From Verrucomicrobiota bacterium (GTDB lineage: Bacteria; Verrucomicrobiota; Verrucomicrobiia; Opitutales; Opitutaceae), in the NCBI GenBank assembly GCA_028293545.1, contig JAQGOP010000060.1:1-59757 (forward strand): a stretch of DNA of 59,757 nt, read 5' to 3'. Both the position numbers and the translations under genes were made by a program. Positions 9,228 through 19,081 of the stretch are shown here, one piece after another (within the stretch, counting starts at the first letter, position 1; every line of letters starts with the position of its first letter). The notes beneath the pieces are model-generated. The model was not told the DNA's origin. It did no database searches and worked only from the letters and a program-made list of their open reading frames with translations.

Positions 9228-10103
9228 CTACTGCGGCGATCTGAGCTTAAACGCTTTCACCGTGTTTTTCATCAGCATCGCCACGGTCATCGGCCCGACC
9301 CCGCCCGGCACCGGCGTGATCTTCGCCGCGATCGCGGACACCGTCGGGAAATGCACGTCACCGGTGAGACGATAACCGGTCTTCCTGGTCGGATCCGGTA
9401 CGCGGTTGATTCCCACATCGATCACCACGGCGCCGGGTTTCACCATGTCGGCGGTGACAAAGTCCGGGCGTCCAATCGCGGCAATCAATACATCCGCCTG
9501 GCGGGTGATGGACGGCAAATTCGTCGTGCCCGAGTGGCAGACTGTGACCGTGCCGTTGGCGCCGGCTCTTTTCTGCAGGGCGAGAAGTGCGACCGGCTTG
9601 CCGACCAGCAGGCTGCGGCCGAGCACGACGACGTGCTTGCCCTTCAAGTCCACGCCGCTGCGTGACAGCAGCTCCATGATCCCGGCGGGCGTGCACGACA
9701 CGAAGCCCGTGTCGTCGTCCTGCGCGACCTTGCCGAGGTTCAGCGTGCCGAGGCCGTCAACGTCCTTGTCGGGCGACAGGCGGCGGAAAATCTTCAGCTC
9801 ATCGATCTGCTTCGGCATCGGCGACTGCACGAGGATGCCGTCGACGCCGTCGTCGGCGTTGAGCGCGTCGATGATCGCTTCCAGTGCGGACTGGGAAATA
9901 TCCGCCGGCGGCAAAATCATTTTCCCGGTGATGCCGATCTCCTCCGCCGTCTTCTCCTTCTTTCTCACGTAGGAAACCGACGCCGGATCCTCGCCCACGC
10001 GCACCAGGGCGAGGCACGGCTTCCTGCCGGGGAACGTGGCCACTTCCGCTTTCAGATCCGCGACCACGTCCGCGGCGATCTTGTTTCCGTCAATGAGTTC
10101 CAT
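9228..10103 (-). CDS. folD: Methylenetetrahydrofolate dehydrogenase / methenyl-THF cyclohydrolase
   Basis: This 291-residue protein has FolD family motifs. The catalytic Tyr/Lys region is [14 protein letters not shown], the folate-site segment is [10 protein letters not shown], and [13 protein letters not shown] and the NADP-binding [16 protein letters not shown] follow. Near the end, [21 protein letters not shown] is the classic signature. It interconverts one-carbon tetrahydrofolate derivatives. No clear Shine-Dalgarno sequence precedes the ATG, because a terminator-like hairpin ends a few bases upstream. Confidence 0.95.
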   Translation of the reverse strand: MELIDGNKIAADVVADLKAEVATFPGRKPCLALVRVGEDPASVSYVRKKEKTAEEIGITGKMILPPADISQSALEAIIDALNADDGVDGILVQSPMPKQIDELKIFRRLSPDKDVDGLGTLNLGKVAQDDDTGFVSCTPAGIMELLSRSGVDLKGKHVVVLGRSLLVGKPVALLALQKRAGANGTVTVCHSGTTNLPSITRQADVLIAAIGRPDFVTADMVKPGAVVIDVGINRVPDPTRKTGYRLTGDVHFPTVSAIAAKITPVPGGVGPMTVAMLMKNTVKAFKLRSPQ

Positions 10104-10106
10104 GGG

Positions 10107-10142
10107 GAAAAATAAAGGCCGGCAATCGCGTGATTGCCGGCC
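10107..10142 (-). terminator. Rho-independent terminator of the 10153-10977 gene
   Basis: A perfect inverted repeat, GGCCGGCAATC at 10117-10127 paired with GATTGCCGGCC at 10132-10142, is followed on the minus strand by a T-rich run (TTTATTTTT). It lies between the stop of the exported protein gene and the start of folD. Confidence 0.7.
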
Positions 10143-10152
10143 GGCGGAAAGC

Positions 10153-10977
10153 TTATTTGAGCTGCAGGCTGTCGACCTCGATCACGATGTCCTTGCCGCC
10201 CGGCACCGATTTAGCCGCGCCGTAAACGACGACGGTGTGGCCCACGTATTTCTCAATCTGATCGGTGAGCAGCAGCTTGCTGATGTCGACGTACGCATAG
10301 CGCGAACCCGCATCATCGTTCAGCGCCCAATCATACGGACGGCGCGGTTTGAACGCACTGCGGGTCGAAACGAATTTTCCCTGGAAAAGGCGCGGCAGCG
10401 TGCTCGCTCCGCCGTCCCCGAGGTTGACCATCGGCGCCGGGCGCCCCGCGGTCGTGACCCCGTAGGCGATCGGCGTGACCGGCGCGGCATCCATCAATTG
10501 CGGCGCAGGCGCCCCGGTCGAAGTGGTTGCCATGGTCGTCGCGGTGATCGGGCTTTGGTAGGCGGCCGGTCCGGCGGTGTGGATGTAGCCGACAATCTTT
10601 TTCTCGAGGCTGACGCGGGTGAATTTGCCGTGGAGGCCAGTAATGTTGGTGTGATCCGACAGCTCGATCTTCGTGAGCTCAGGCTGGCCGACCTTCGGCG
10701 TGAGATAGGCCGATGCGCCGACCTTGGGATCGAGGCTCTTCATGATGTCGCCGTTCCTGATGTACACGTCGAAGGGCCCGGCGAGTTCCACCGCGGTCCA
10801 GCCCGCGGGGGCCATGCTCAGCGCTGCGACCGGTTCGGCGCCGGCGTGCAACACGGTAATGGTCAGCGATGATTCATCGGGCGCGGTGTGCACGGCCGTG
10901 GTGGCGGTCAAGGGAGCCGCCTGGGCCAGCAGCGCGGAGGCGAGGAAGGGGAGGAGGAGATGAACGTTAGGCTTCAT
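10153..10977 (-). CDS. Exported protein of unknown function
   Basis: This 274-residue protein has a clear Sec signal peptide (hydrophobic [11 protein letters not shown], probable cleavage after AQA). The mature protein has a first part (~20-135) rich in beta-type segments such as VYIRNGDI. An Ala/Thr/Pro-rich linker (~140-175) leads to a C-terminal part with [11 protein letters not shown] and [13 protein letters not shown], which reads like an OB- or SH3-type barrel. I do not recognise a named family. It ends at a strong terminator before folD and overlaps the start region of the pseudouridine synthase gene by 11 bases. Confidence 0.75.
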   Translation of the reverse strand: MKPNVHLLLPFLASALLAQAAPLTATTAVHTAPDESSLTITVLHAGAEPVAALSMAPAGWTAVELAGPFDVYIRNGDIMKSLDPKVGASAYLTPKVGQPELTKIELSDHTNITGLHGKFTRVSLEKKIVGYIHTAGPAAYQSPITATTMATTSTGAPAPQLMDAAPVTPIAYGVTTAGRPAPMVNLGDGGASTLPRLFQGKFVSTRSAFKPRRPYDWALNDDAGSRYAYVDISKLLLTDQIEKYVGHTVVVYGAAKSVPGGKDIVIEVDSLQLK

Positions 10978-11767
10978 GATCGAAATCGGGAGGAGTGGCG
11001 GAGGCTTCGAGGGACGCGCGCGGGGTGCGCGGCGATTGGAAGAGGAGTTCGATCTCTTGCGTAGAAAGTTGTTTCATCGCGTGCAACGGGATTCCCTTCA
11101 GGCGAAACGCCCCGATCTGGTAGCGCCGCAGGATTTTCACGTCGTAACCGAGCGTGGTGAAGAGCTGCCGGATTTCGCGCTTCTTGCCGTGGTGCATGTG
11201 CACGTCGAGGTGCGTCGAGCTGTTGCTGGGGTCGGGGTTCACCAGCGCGGCGCGCTCGACCTTCAGTCGCTCGCCTTCCATTACGATGCCTTTCACCAGC
11301 AGCGCCAGGCGCGTGGACGGGAAGGGCTGTTTCAAGACGACGTAGTAGCGCTTCACGACCACGTTCGACGGGTGCATCAGCCGATGCGCGAGGTCGCCGT
11401 CGGTCGTCAGGATCACCAGGCCTTCGCTATCCATGTCGAGCCGGCCGGCGCAGAAAAACCGGAATTTCGCGAACTCCCGGGGCAGCACGCTGAAGATGGT
11501 CTGGGCATGGTGCGGATCCTCATTGGAGCAAATCAAACCCCGCGGTTTGTTCATCGCCAGGGTGATCCGCGGCTGTGCCTTGGTGCGGACGGGCTTGCCG
11601 TCGACCGTCACCTTGTCGACGCCGGGGGAGATTTTCTGGCCCAGGGTGGCCTTCCCCCCATTGACCCAGACGTGGCCCTGCGCGATCAGTGCTTCGGCGG
11701 AGCGACGGGAGCAGACTCCTGCGTCGGCGATATATTTTTGCAGGCGGATGGGTTCAACGGCAGTCAT
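10967..11767 (-). CDS. RsuA/RluB-family rRNA pseudouridine synthase
   Basis: This 266-residue protein has an N-terminal S4 RNA-binding domain (RLQKYIADAGVCSRRSAEALI). The RsuA-family catalytic core follows, with AMNKPRGLICSNEDP, the active-site Asp in GRLDMDSEGLVILTTDG, and HHGKKREIRQLFTTLGY near the C terminus. The enzyme isomerises a specific uridine in ribosomal RNA. The length and S4 domain fit RluB or RsuA; which position is modified cannot be told from the sequence. It is transcribed divergently from the CysJ-like gene. Confidence 0.92.
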   Translation of the reverse strand: MTAVEPIRLQKYIADAGVCSRRSAEALIAQGHVWVNGGKATLGQKISPGVDKVTVDGKPVRTKAQPRITLAMNKPRGLICSNEDPHHAQTIFSVLPREFAKFRFFCAGRLDMDSEGLVILTTDGDLAHRLMHPSNVVVKRYYVVLKQPFPSTRLALLVKGIVMEGERLKVERAALVNPDPSNSSTHLDVHMHHGKKREIRQLFTTLGYDVKILRRYQIGAFRLKGIPLHAMKQLSTQEIELLFQSPRTPRASLEASATPPDFDHEA

Positions 11768-11872
11768 GAAACCCGGCCAGTTGGCGGGACTTTTTCAGGC
11801 GTAGCAAGCCTGCGTGCGGCGAGAAACCGTGCTTGCCAGTGCGAACTCCGCATCGCTTTCATGCGCGCAGCC

Positions 11873-13042
11873 ATGTCCGCCGCCGCCGACGCCTCCGCCT
11901 ATTCCAAAGACAATCCGTTTCCCGCGCGGGTGACCGAAAACCGGATGCTGAGCAAGCCGGGCTCCGCGAAGGAAACGCGCCACTTCGTGGTGAACCTCGC
12001 CGGCAGCGGCCTGCATTACAAGGCGGGCGATTCGCTCGGGGTCTTCCCGGTCAACCGTCCGGCAGAGGTGGACGAAATCATCCGCCACCTGGGCGCGACC
12101 GGCGACGAATTGGTTTCGCCGGCGATGTTGAAATTGCCCGCGCCGCGGCCCTTCCGCGAGATCCTGACTTCGCGCCTCGCGCTCGCCGGCCCGACGCGGA
12201 AGATGATCGAGACCCTCGCGTCGAAAGCGACGAGCCCGGAGGAGAAAGCGAAGCTGACGGGGCTGCTGGTGCCGGAAGCGAAGGAAGTGCTGATGTCATT
12301 CCTCGACCAGCGTGAGTTCGTCGACCTGCTCGCGGAATTTCCCAGCGCGCGGATGACGCCCCAGGAACTGGTCGACCACATGCGCAAGCTGATGCCGCGC
12401 CTGTACTCGATCGCGTCGTCCCCGAAACTTTACCCGAACGAAATCCATCTCACCGTGGCCGTGGTGCGCTATGAGACCAATCACCGCGGGCGGGTGGGGG
12501 TGTGCACGACGTTTCTCGCCGACCGGGTTGAGGTGGGTTCGACCCCTTCGCTGGTGTTCGTTTCGCACTCGCACTTCGGGCTGCCGGAGGACGGCGCCAG
12601 GGATGTGATCATGGTGGGGCCGGGCACGGGCATCGCGCCCTTCCGCGCGTTTGTGCAGGATCGCGTCGCGGGCGGCGCGACGGGGCGCAACTGGGTTTTC
12701 TTCGGCGACCAGCACCGTGCGACGGACTTTCTCTATGAGGAGGATTGGAACGAATGGCTTGCCGCGGGAAAACTCGCGCGGTTCGACACGGCGTTTTCGC
12801 GCGACCAGATTTTAAAGGTCTACGTCCAGGACAAGATGCGTGAACAAGCCGCCGAACTCTGGTCGTGGATCAAGGGTGGCGCGCATTTCTACGTGTGCGG
12901 CGATGCGAAGCGGATGGCGAAAGACGTCGACACCGCGCTCCTCGACGTGATCGCCCAACAAGGCGGCCTCGATGCCACCGCCGCCGCCGACTACGTGAAA
13001 CAGCTGAAGAAGGACAAACGCTACCAGCGCGACGTGTATTGA
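11873..13042 (+). CDS. CysJ-like sulfite reductase flavoprotein without flavodoxin domain
   Basis: This ~389-residue protein has the FAD/NADPH half of CysJ-type diflavin reductases. It contains a connecting/FAD domain (AGDSLGVFPVNRP, the FAD motif RLYSIASSP, GVCTTFLADR) and an NADPH domain (GPGTGIAPFRAF, FFGDQHRATDFLYEEDW, YVCGDAKRMAKDVD). The C terminus RYQRDVY is as in CysJ. The FMN-binding flavodoxin domain of classical CysJ is absent. An ATG 12 bases upstream (11861) is an alternative start, and the open frame continues far upstream but is antisense to the pseudouridine synthase. The electron acceptor may be a separate flavodoxin or a sulfite-reductase haemoprotein elsewhere. Confidence 0.88.
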   Translation: MSAAADASAYSKDNPFPARVTENRMLSKPGSAKETRHFVVNLAGSGLHYKAGDSLGVFPVNRPAEVDEIIRHLGATGDELVSPAMLKLPAPRPFREILTSRLALAGPTRKMIETLASKATSPEEKAKLTGLLVPEAKEVLMSFLDQREFVDLLAEFPSARMTPQELVDHMRKLMPRLYSIASSPKLYPNEIHLTVAVVRYETNHRGRVGVCTTFLADRVEVGSTPSLVFVSHSHFGLPEDGARDVIMVGPGTGIAPFRAFVQDRVAGGATGRNWVFFGDQHRATDFLYEEDWNEWLAAGKLARFDTAFSRDQILKVYVQDKMREQAAELWSWIKGGAHFYVCGDAKRMAKDVDTALLDVIAQQGGLDATAAADYVKQLKKDKRYQRDVY

Positions 13043-13421
13043 AGGCGCGCACGGAGCCGGCAGCTCGGGGGATCGACCCCAACCGATTTGAACAGAAGGC
13101 AACGAAGGTAACCAAGAGGTTTCAGTCAGCGGAATCGCTCGTGCCCTTAACGACCCGGGTTTCGAGGGAATCGCTTGTGCCCTCAACGATCTAGGTTTCG
13201 AGGGATTCCCATCCCGCACATCGTCAAGGGCACGAAGTGGCTCTGCTCACCAGAACCGCTCGTTACCTTCGTTGCCTTCTGTTCAAAATCCGAAGGTTGA
13301 CCGTGGACGGACATTTCCCAGAGGCGGGTCAGAGACCGCGCCCTACGCGGTGTCCAGCACTTCACGCCGCATCCAATTTTTCTCCTCGCTACCCGTTACC
13401 TGCTACTCGCTACTTTTACCC
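13043..13421. repeat. Repeat-filled intergenic region with 26-bp perfect inverted repeat
   Basis: This 379-base gap contains no convincing gene. Two arms, 13087-13112 (core AACAGAAGGCAACGAAGG) and 13262-13287, are exact reverse complements over 26 bases. Between them a ~36-base unit (GGAATCGCT..GTGCCCT..AACGA) starts at 13131 and again at 13167. At 13318-13346 is a copy, on the minus strand, of the GGTCTCTGACCCGCCTCTG element seen again at 34487 and 38634. The end (CTACCCGTTACCTGCTACTC) is a low-complexity run just before fabG. Confidence 0.6.
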
Positions 13422-14171
13422 ATGCTCACGTTCAATCAACGTACTGCCCTTGTGACCGGTGCCGGCCGCGGAATCGGCAAGGCCATCGCTGAAAACCTCG
13501 CGCGCCATGGCGTCACGGTGATCTGCGTTTCTAAGTCCGCCGACTCCTGCGGCTCCACCGCGGCCGCCATCGTCGCGGCCGGTGGCAAGGCGAAGGCCAT
13601 GGCGGTCGATGTCGCCGACGGCGCCGCCATCGCCAAGGCGGCGGAAGCGCTCCTCGCCGAGTTCCCGACCATCGACATCCTCGTCAACAACGCGGGCATC
13701 ACGAAGGACGGCCTCCTTTTTCGCATGAGCGAAGCGGATTGGAACGACGTGATCTCGACCAATCTCACGAGCTGTTTCCATTGGACGAAACTGCTCGGCC
13801 GGCCGATGACACGGGCACGCTGGGGCCGGATCATCAACATCACCTCGGTCAGCGGCATCATGGGCAATGCGGGGCAGGCGAACTATTCCGCGGCCAAAGC
13901 GGGCATGATCGGGCTGACCAAGACGCTCGCGCGCGAATTCGCGGGACGCAGCGTGACGGTCAACGCGGTGGCGCCCGGATTCATCAAAACCGACATGACG
14001 ACCGATTTCGTGAACAATCCGGAGATTTCCGCGAAGATTCTCGAAGCCGTGCCGCTGAAGCGATTCGGCGAAGCTGCGGACATCGCAAACATGACGGCGT
14101 TTTTGTGTTCGGAGGAAGCGAACTACATCACTGGGCAAGTTTTTGCCGTTGACGGCGGCATGGCGATGTGA
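13422..14171 (+). CDS. fabG: 3-oxoacyl-ACP reductase
   Basis: This 249-residue classical short-chain dehydrogenase has the NADPH motif TGAGRGIG and [11 protein letters not shown]. The catalytic Ser is in [10 protein letters not shown] and the Tyr-x-x-x-Lys is in [11 protein letters not shown]. The end, [15 protein letters not shown], is typical of FabG. The start at 13422 is chosen because upstream codons belong to repeat DNA; the frame opens further up without coding character. It reduces beta-ketoacyl-ACP in fatty-acid elongation, and acpP follows 28 bases later. Confidence 0.95.
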   Translation: MLTFNQRTALVTGAGRGIGKAIAENLARHGVTVICVSKSADSCGSTAAAIVAAGGKAKAMAVDVADGAAIAKAAEALLAEFPTIDILVNNAGITKDGLLFRMSEADWNDVISTNLTSCFHWTKLLGRPMTRARWGRIINITSVSGIMGNAGQANYSAAKAGMIGLTKTLAREFAGRSVTVNAVAPGFIKTDMTTDFVNNPEISAKILEAVPLKRFGEAADIANMTAFLCSEEANYITGQVFAVDGGMAM

Positions 14172-14199
14172 ACCCTCCAAAACACAGGAATTTATCTCT

Positions 14200-14463
14200 A
14201 TGGCTGACCAAAAAACTATCGAACAGCGCGTCAAAGAAATCATCGTTAATCAGCTCAACGTGAACGAAGAGCAGATCACACCGACGGCTTCTTTTCTGGA
14301 CGATCTGGGCGCCGACTCGCTCGACACGGTCGAACTGATCATGGCGTTTGAGGAAGAATTTAAGGACGAAATTAAAGGCGAGATCCCGGAGTCGGATGCG
14401 GAAAAACTGCAGACCGTCGGCCAGGTTATCGACTACATCAAAGGTAAAGCCGGCAAGGCCTGA
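14200..14463 (+). CDS. acpP: Acyl carrier protein
   Basis: This 87-residue acidic four-helix protein carries the phosphopantetheine attachment serine S40 in [11 protein letters not shown]. An ACAGGAATTT ribosome-binding region precedes the ATG. It carries the growing acyl chain between the Fab enzymes. fabG lies just upstream and fabF just downstream, the conserved fabG-acpP-fabF order. A terminator directly after the stop probably separates the high expression of acpP from fabF. Confidence 0.97.
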   Translation: MADQKTIEQRVKEIIVNQLNVNEEQITPTASFLDDLGADSLDTVELIMAFEEEFKDEIKGEIPESDAEKLQTVGQVIDYIKGKAGKA

Positions 14464-14485
14464 CCTGAGTTCCCAGGAATCTTTC

Positions 14486-14534
14486 GGCGTTCTGCCTTTT
14501 TTCCTCACGGAAAAATCTGGCAGAACGCCTTTTT
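14486..14534 (+). terminator. Rho-independent terminator after acpP
   Basis: GGCGTTCTGCC (14486-14496) pairs perfectly with GGCAGAACGCC (14519-14529) and is followed by five T. The 22-base loop is itself T/A-rich. It lies between acpP and fabF and may act as an attenuator, because fabF starts only 30 bases later and no clear separate promoter is visible. Confidence 0.75.
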
Positions 14535-14564
14535 GTTGCCTGAATTTTGGCTATTAATCCCCGA

Positions 14565-15815
<1,251 letters not shown>

Positions 15816-15854
15816 GCTGCGCCCGAGGCGCGACCGGGTGTAGGTGCGAAAAAC

Positions 15855-17648
15855 CTAGTTCGACGCCCAAAGCCAGTCCTTGAGGCAGCCGTGGAGTTCT
15901 TCGCGGCGGATCGGCTTGACGAGGAAACCATCCATGCCCGCGGCGATGCACGCCGCGCGATCGTCCGCCATGGCGTTCGCCGTGAGCGCGATGATCGGCA
16001 AGCGATGACCATTGAGGCGCGTGCGGATGCGCTGGGTGGCTTCGTAGCCGTCCATCCCCGGCATCTGGCAATCCATCAGGACCAGGTCCCAGGTTTTTTG
16101 CGCGGCGAGCTCGATGGCTGACTCACCGTTGTCGACGACCGTGCTCTTCAAGCCGAACTCCTCGAGCAAGAGGCGGATGACCTGTTGATTCGACCGATCG
16201 TTCTCCACGACCAAAATGCTCCCCGCCAGCGGCGTGAGTTCGGCGGGGCCGGCGGGTTTCACGACGGGCTCGTGAGCACCCAGCGGCAGGGTGATCTCGA
16301 AACTGAATTCGGAGCCGTGCGCGATCTGGCTGTTAACGACGATCAACCCATTCATGCGTTCCACCAAGCGCTGCGAGATCGCGAGGCCGAGGCCCGTCCC
16401 GCCGAAGCGACGGCTCATCGAGTTGTCGCCCTGGGTGAAGACCTGGAAAATTTTTTGCTGCGTCACGCGGTCCATGCCGATGCCGGTGTCGCTCACGCTG
16501 AATCGCACGGTCGCCGTCTCGCTGTCGCTGCGCACCGCGTCGACCACGATCGTGATGCTTCCGCGCTCGGTGAACTTGATCGCGTTTCCCAGCAGGTTGA
16601 ACAGCACCTGCTTCAACCGCACGGCGTCGCCGTTCACCGTAGTCGGGAGGCGCGGCGCGAGAAGGACGGTCAGCTGGAGTTTTTTCTCGAGCGCGCCCGG
16701 GCGCATCAGGGTCGCGACTTCATCGACGGCCGCCGGGATCGAAAACGGCAGGGATTCGAAATCGAGTTTCCCGCTCTCGATCTTCGAGAAATCGAGGATG
16801 TCGTTGAGCAGGCGCATCAGGGTGTTCGCCGCGCTCCCGGCGACATTCGCGTGGGCTTTCTGCTGCGGGTTCAAGTCCGTGCCCTGCAGCACTTGGATCA
16901 TGCCGATGAGGCCGTTCATCGGGGTGCGAATTTCGTGGCTCATCGTCGCGAGGAATTCGCCCTTGGCCTGGCTCGCGGCTTCCGCGCGCTTCTTCGCCTG
17001 GTTGAGCGTGATGACGAGCTGCTCGTTTTCGAAAATCAGCCGGAAGAGATGGCGGACCGAGCCATGGTGCAGGTGGGTCGTGTGGAGGAGGAACGCGACG
17101 TAGATCACGGCGATGGCCGCGAGCGCCATCGAGCCCGGTTCGTTCAACATCAAAATCCGGACCAGCAGGGGCGCGAACGTGCACGTTGCGTAGACCCAGA
17201 AACTCAGGAGCACCGGTGCCAGCGATCGGGCCGCGCCCGCATTCATGCCCACGATGATCAAAATCAAGAGCAGCCGCGGCAGCATCGCCGTGGTGCCGAG
17301 GTAAAACCAGCCCGCCATGCCCCACGTCAGGCCCGCGAGCAGGAGGCCGAGCAGGAACAGGTAACGCCATTTCGGGAGTTCCTCGGGCGGCGGGTCGAGG
17401 CGCGCGAAAGTGAGGTTGAGGGCGAGCCGGATCAGCGAAATGACGAGGATCGTCGAAAACCACCAGACGTTCAAATCCGCCGTGAAATATTGCCCGGCCA
17501 CCGCCACGAGGAGCGCCCCGAGGACAAAATTGGAAAACAGGCCGAACGTCGCCGAACGGTACAGCAACCGCGTCATCTCATCCTCGACCTTGCGCGCGAT
17601 CGCCAGGTCGATGCTCGTGCCGGATGCGGCCGATGCAGGCAGATCCAT
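15855..17648 (-). CDS. Membrane-bound hybrid histidine kinase
   Basis: This 597-residue protein has six or so hydrophobic helices in residues ~33-190, forming a membrane sensor module without a large periplasmic loop. A short coiled coil leads to a HisKA domain with H238 in [13 protein letters not shown]. The ATPase domain follows ([36 protein letters not shown]), and the C-terminal receiver has its Asp in [16 protein letters not shown]. The histidine-phosphotransfer protein and output regulator are not nearby. The stimulus may be sensed within the membrane. It is convergent with fabF. Confidence 0.88.
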   Translation of the reverse strand: MDLPASAASGTSIDLAIARKVEDEMTRLLYRSATFGLFSNFVLGALLVAVAGQYFTADLNVWWFSTILVISLIRLALNLTFARLDPPPEELPKWRYLFLLGLLLAGLTWGMAGWFYLGTTAMLPRLLLILIIVGMNAGAARSLAPVLLSFWVYATCTFAPLLVRILMLNEPGSMALAAIAVIYVAFLLHTTHLHHGSVRHLFRLIFENEQLVITLNQAKKRAEAASQAKGEFLATMSHEIRTPMNGLIGMIQVLQGTDLNPQQKAHANVAGSAANTLMRLLNDILDFSKIESGKLDFESLPFSIPAAVDEVATLMRPGALEKKLQLTVLLAPRLPTTVNGDAVRLKQVLFNLLGNAIKFTERGSITIVVDAVRSDSETATVRFSVSDTGIGMDRVTQQKIFQVFTQGDNSMSRRFGGTGLGLAISQRLVERMNGLIVVNSQIAHGSEFSFEITLPLGAHEPVVKPAGPAELTPLAGSILVVENDRSNQQVIRLLLEEFGLKSTVVDNGESAIELAAQKTWDLVLMDCQMPGMDGYEATQRIRTRLNGHRLPIIALTANAMADDRAACIAAGMDGFLVKPIRREELHGCLKDWLWASN

Positions 17649-17727
17649 AAAGTTAAACGTACCCGAATTGGGTTCGGGCGAAAGCGACTTTCAAGTAATC
17701 GGCCGGATGCGGCGCAAAGCGGCTGAC

Positions 17728-17756
17728 AAAAAAGCCCGCGGCGCGAGCCGCGGGCT
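17728..17756 (-). terminator. Rho-independent terminator downstream of rpmB
   Basis: AGCCCGCGGC (17733-17742) and GCCGCGGGCT (17747-17756) form a perfect 10-bp stem with a 4-base loop. On the minus strand it is followed by a run of T (AAAAAA at 17728-17733 on the plus strand). It lies just past the stop of rpmB. Confidence 0.85.
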
Positions 17757-17780
17757 AAAAGTGATCGATTGGAATGTCCC

Positions 17781-18011
17781 TTAGGCCTTCTGGACCAAGC
17801 CCGCCTTGATGGCTTTGACCGAAACGAGCATGCGTTTCGTGCCGCCATTGGGCATTTTGACACGGATCCGCTGCAAATTAGGGCGGAATTTACGCTTCGT
17901 GATGCTAGTCACGTGCGTGCCGATGCCGCCGCTCTTTTTCGACTGACCCTTACGGTTGATGATCGAGCCTTTAACAGGACGACGACCGGTGATTGCACAG
18001 ATTCTGGCCAT
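17781..18011 (-). CDS. rpmB: 50S ribosomal protein L28
   Basis: This 76-residue basic protein begins MARICAITGRRPVKGS and contains KRKFRPNLQRI, the L28 signature. The ordinary length and the strong terminator right after it suggest a monocistronic ribosomal gene. It has no Cys pair of the zinc-binding L28 type, because the usual C-x-x-C spacing is missing. Confidence 0.95.
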   Translation of the reverse strand: MARICAITGRRPVKGSIINRKGQSKKSGGIGTHVTSITKRKFRPNLQRIRVKMPNGGTKRMLVSVKAIKAGLVQKA

Positions 18012-18072
18012 GGTTTTGAGTGATTAAAGGGTCACACGTAAAGGTTCGGGCGCAGGCGATGCAAGGGGAATT

Positions 18073-19065
18073 TTAAAATCGTTGCGCGTGTAGTACTTGG
18101 AACTTCTGGCCGAGGTTGCCCGGGTGCAGGAGTTGCATCAACGACAGCTTCTTCTGACTGAATCGCCCCGCTTCCGCCGCGGTCGTGGCGGCAATGAATT
18201 CGCCCGCATGGTGAATGAAAAAAGCCTCCTGCGATTGCAGGCTCGGAGCCGGGAAACCTGAACGGCTGAGGGCTGCCGAGAGCCAGTCCCAACAGATGTG
18301 GCACGTGAGATCCTGTTCGCCCGGTTGCGCCAAGAGATCGTTCGATTGCGTGTGGCGGAAGTAAGCGCGCGCCGTTCCTTCCGGAACTGCCTCGATGAGT
18401 TCCTGCCAGGATTTGCCGTAATCGAAGGCCAGGAAGAGGCCTTTCCACGGTTGTGTGGCGATTCGCTGCGCGAGGTCCGCCGCCGCGAACGGCGCATCGA
18501 TCACGTAGCCCTCGCGGGCATGGGCGGGAAGGACCGCGGGGATTTGATCGCTGGAAATTTCCACCTCGACGAACGCGCCATCGCGCAGGGTCACGCCGAT
18601 TTCCTTCCAGCCGCCGCTGCGGAAAATAAATCTTCGGAAGGGCTGGGCGTCAAAAAGCTCGTTCGAAAAAACGACGCAATGGCCTCCGAGGTTCAGGTCA
18701 TCCCCATGGCGCAGCGTTCGCACCGCTCCAAACGGGTGGGCCACATTGGCCAGCACACTCGTCGAAGGTTCCGCGCCGATCTCGACGAACGTGAAGTCGG
18801 CGAGCGTTTGGCCCGCGAGCAGCTTGACGGCGGCGGCGGCCACGAGTTCGCCGAAGATCGGGCCGCTGGTGCTCGCGGTATAAAAATCGGTGCCGGGTTC
18901 GTAACCGACACGCGCGGCGGGACGGCGGTAATACCCGAGTTCAGGATGGTACAGCGCGAGTGCCATGAAGCGATCAAACGACATCGTGCCAGCGGATGCG
19001 ACGGCTCGGAACGCCGCGATGAACTCGGTCGAAGGCGCGGAAGATGGCGGGATTGACGAACCCAT
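18073..19065 (-). CDS. MidA/NDUFAF7-like SAM-dependent methyltransferase
   Basis: This 330-residue protein has the DUF185 (MidA/NDUFAF7) pattern. It contains MSFDRFMALALYHPELGYY near the N terminus, then GTDFYTASTSGPIFGELVA. The SAM-site segment is FVEIGAEPSTSVL, and VVFSNELFDAQPFRRF and LFLAFDYGKSWQEL follow. Mitochondrial NDUFAF7 methylates an arginine of complex I; the bacterial substrate is not established. Its start is only 16 bases from the divergent protease gene; an internal ATG at 18984 would leave more room for a promoter. Confidence 0.82.
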   Translation of the reverse strand: MGSSIPPSSAPSTEFIAAFRAVASAGTMSFDRFMALALYHPELGYYRRPAARVGYEPGTDFYTASTSGPIFGELVAAAAVKLLAGQTLADFTFVEIGAEPSTSVLANVAHPFGAVRTLRHGDDLNLGGHCVVFSNELFDAQPFRRFIFRSGGWKEIGVTLRDGAFVEVEISSDQIPAVLPAHAREGYVIDAPFAAADLAQRIATQPWKGLFLAFDYGKSWQELIEAVPEGTARAYFRHTQSNDLLAQPGEQDLTCHICWDWLSAALSRSGFPAPSLQSQEAFFIHHAGEFIAATTAAEAGRFSQKKLSLMQLLHPGNLGQKFQVLHAQRF

Positions 19066-19081
19066 TTACAAAGCGAAGCAG

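Noticed and set aside
7017..9665. An 882-codon open frame on the plus strand
   Set aside because: It runs antisense to hldD, proC, the kinase and folD, all of which have clear family motifs; its translation is Arg/Asp/Ala-rich without recognisable domains. Long antisense frames are expected at this GC content.
10976..11860. An N-terminal extension of ~295 residues for the CysJ-like reductase
   Set aside because: The DNA is the pseudouridine synthase gene on the other strand, and the extension has no flavodoxin motif.
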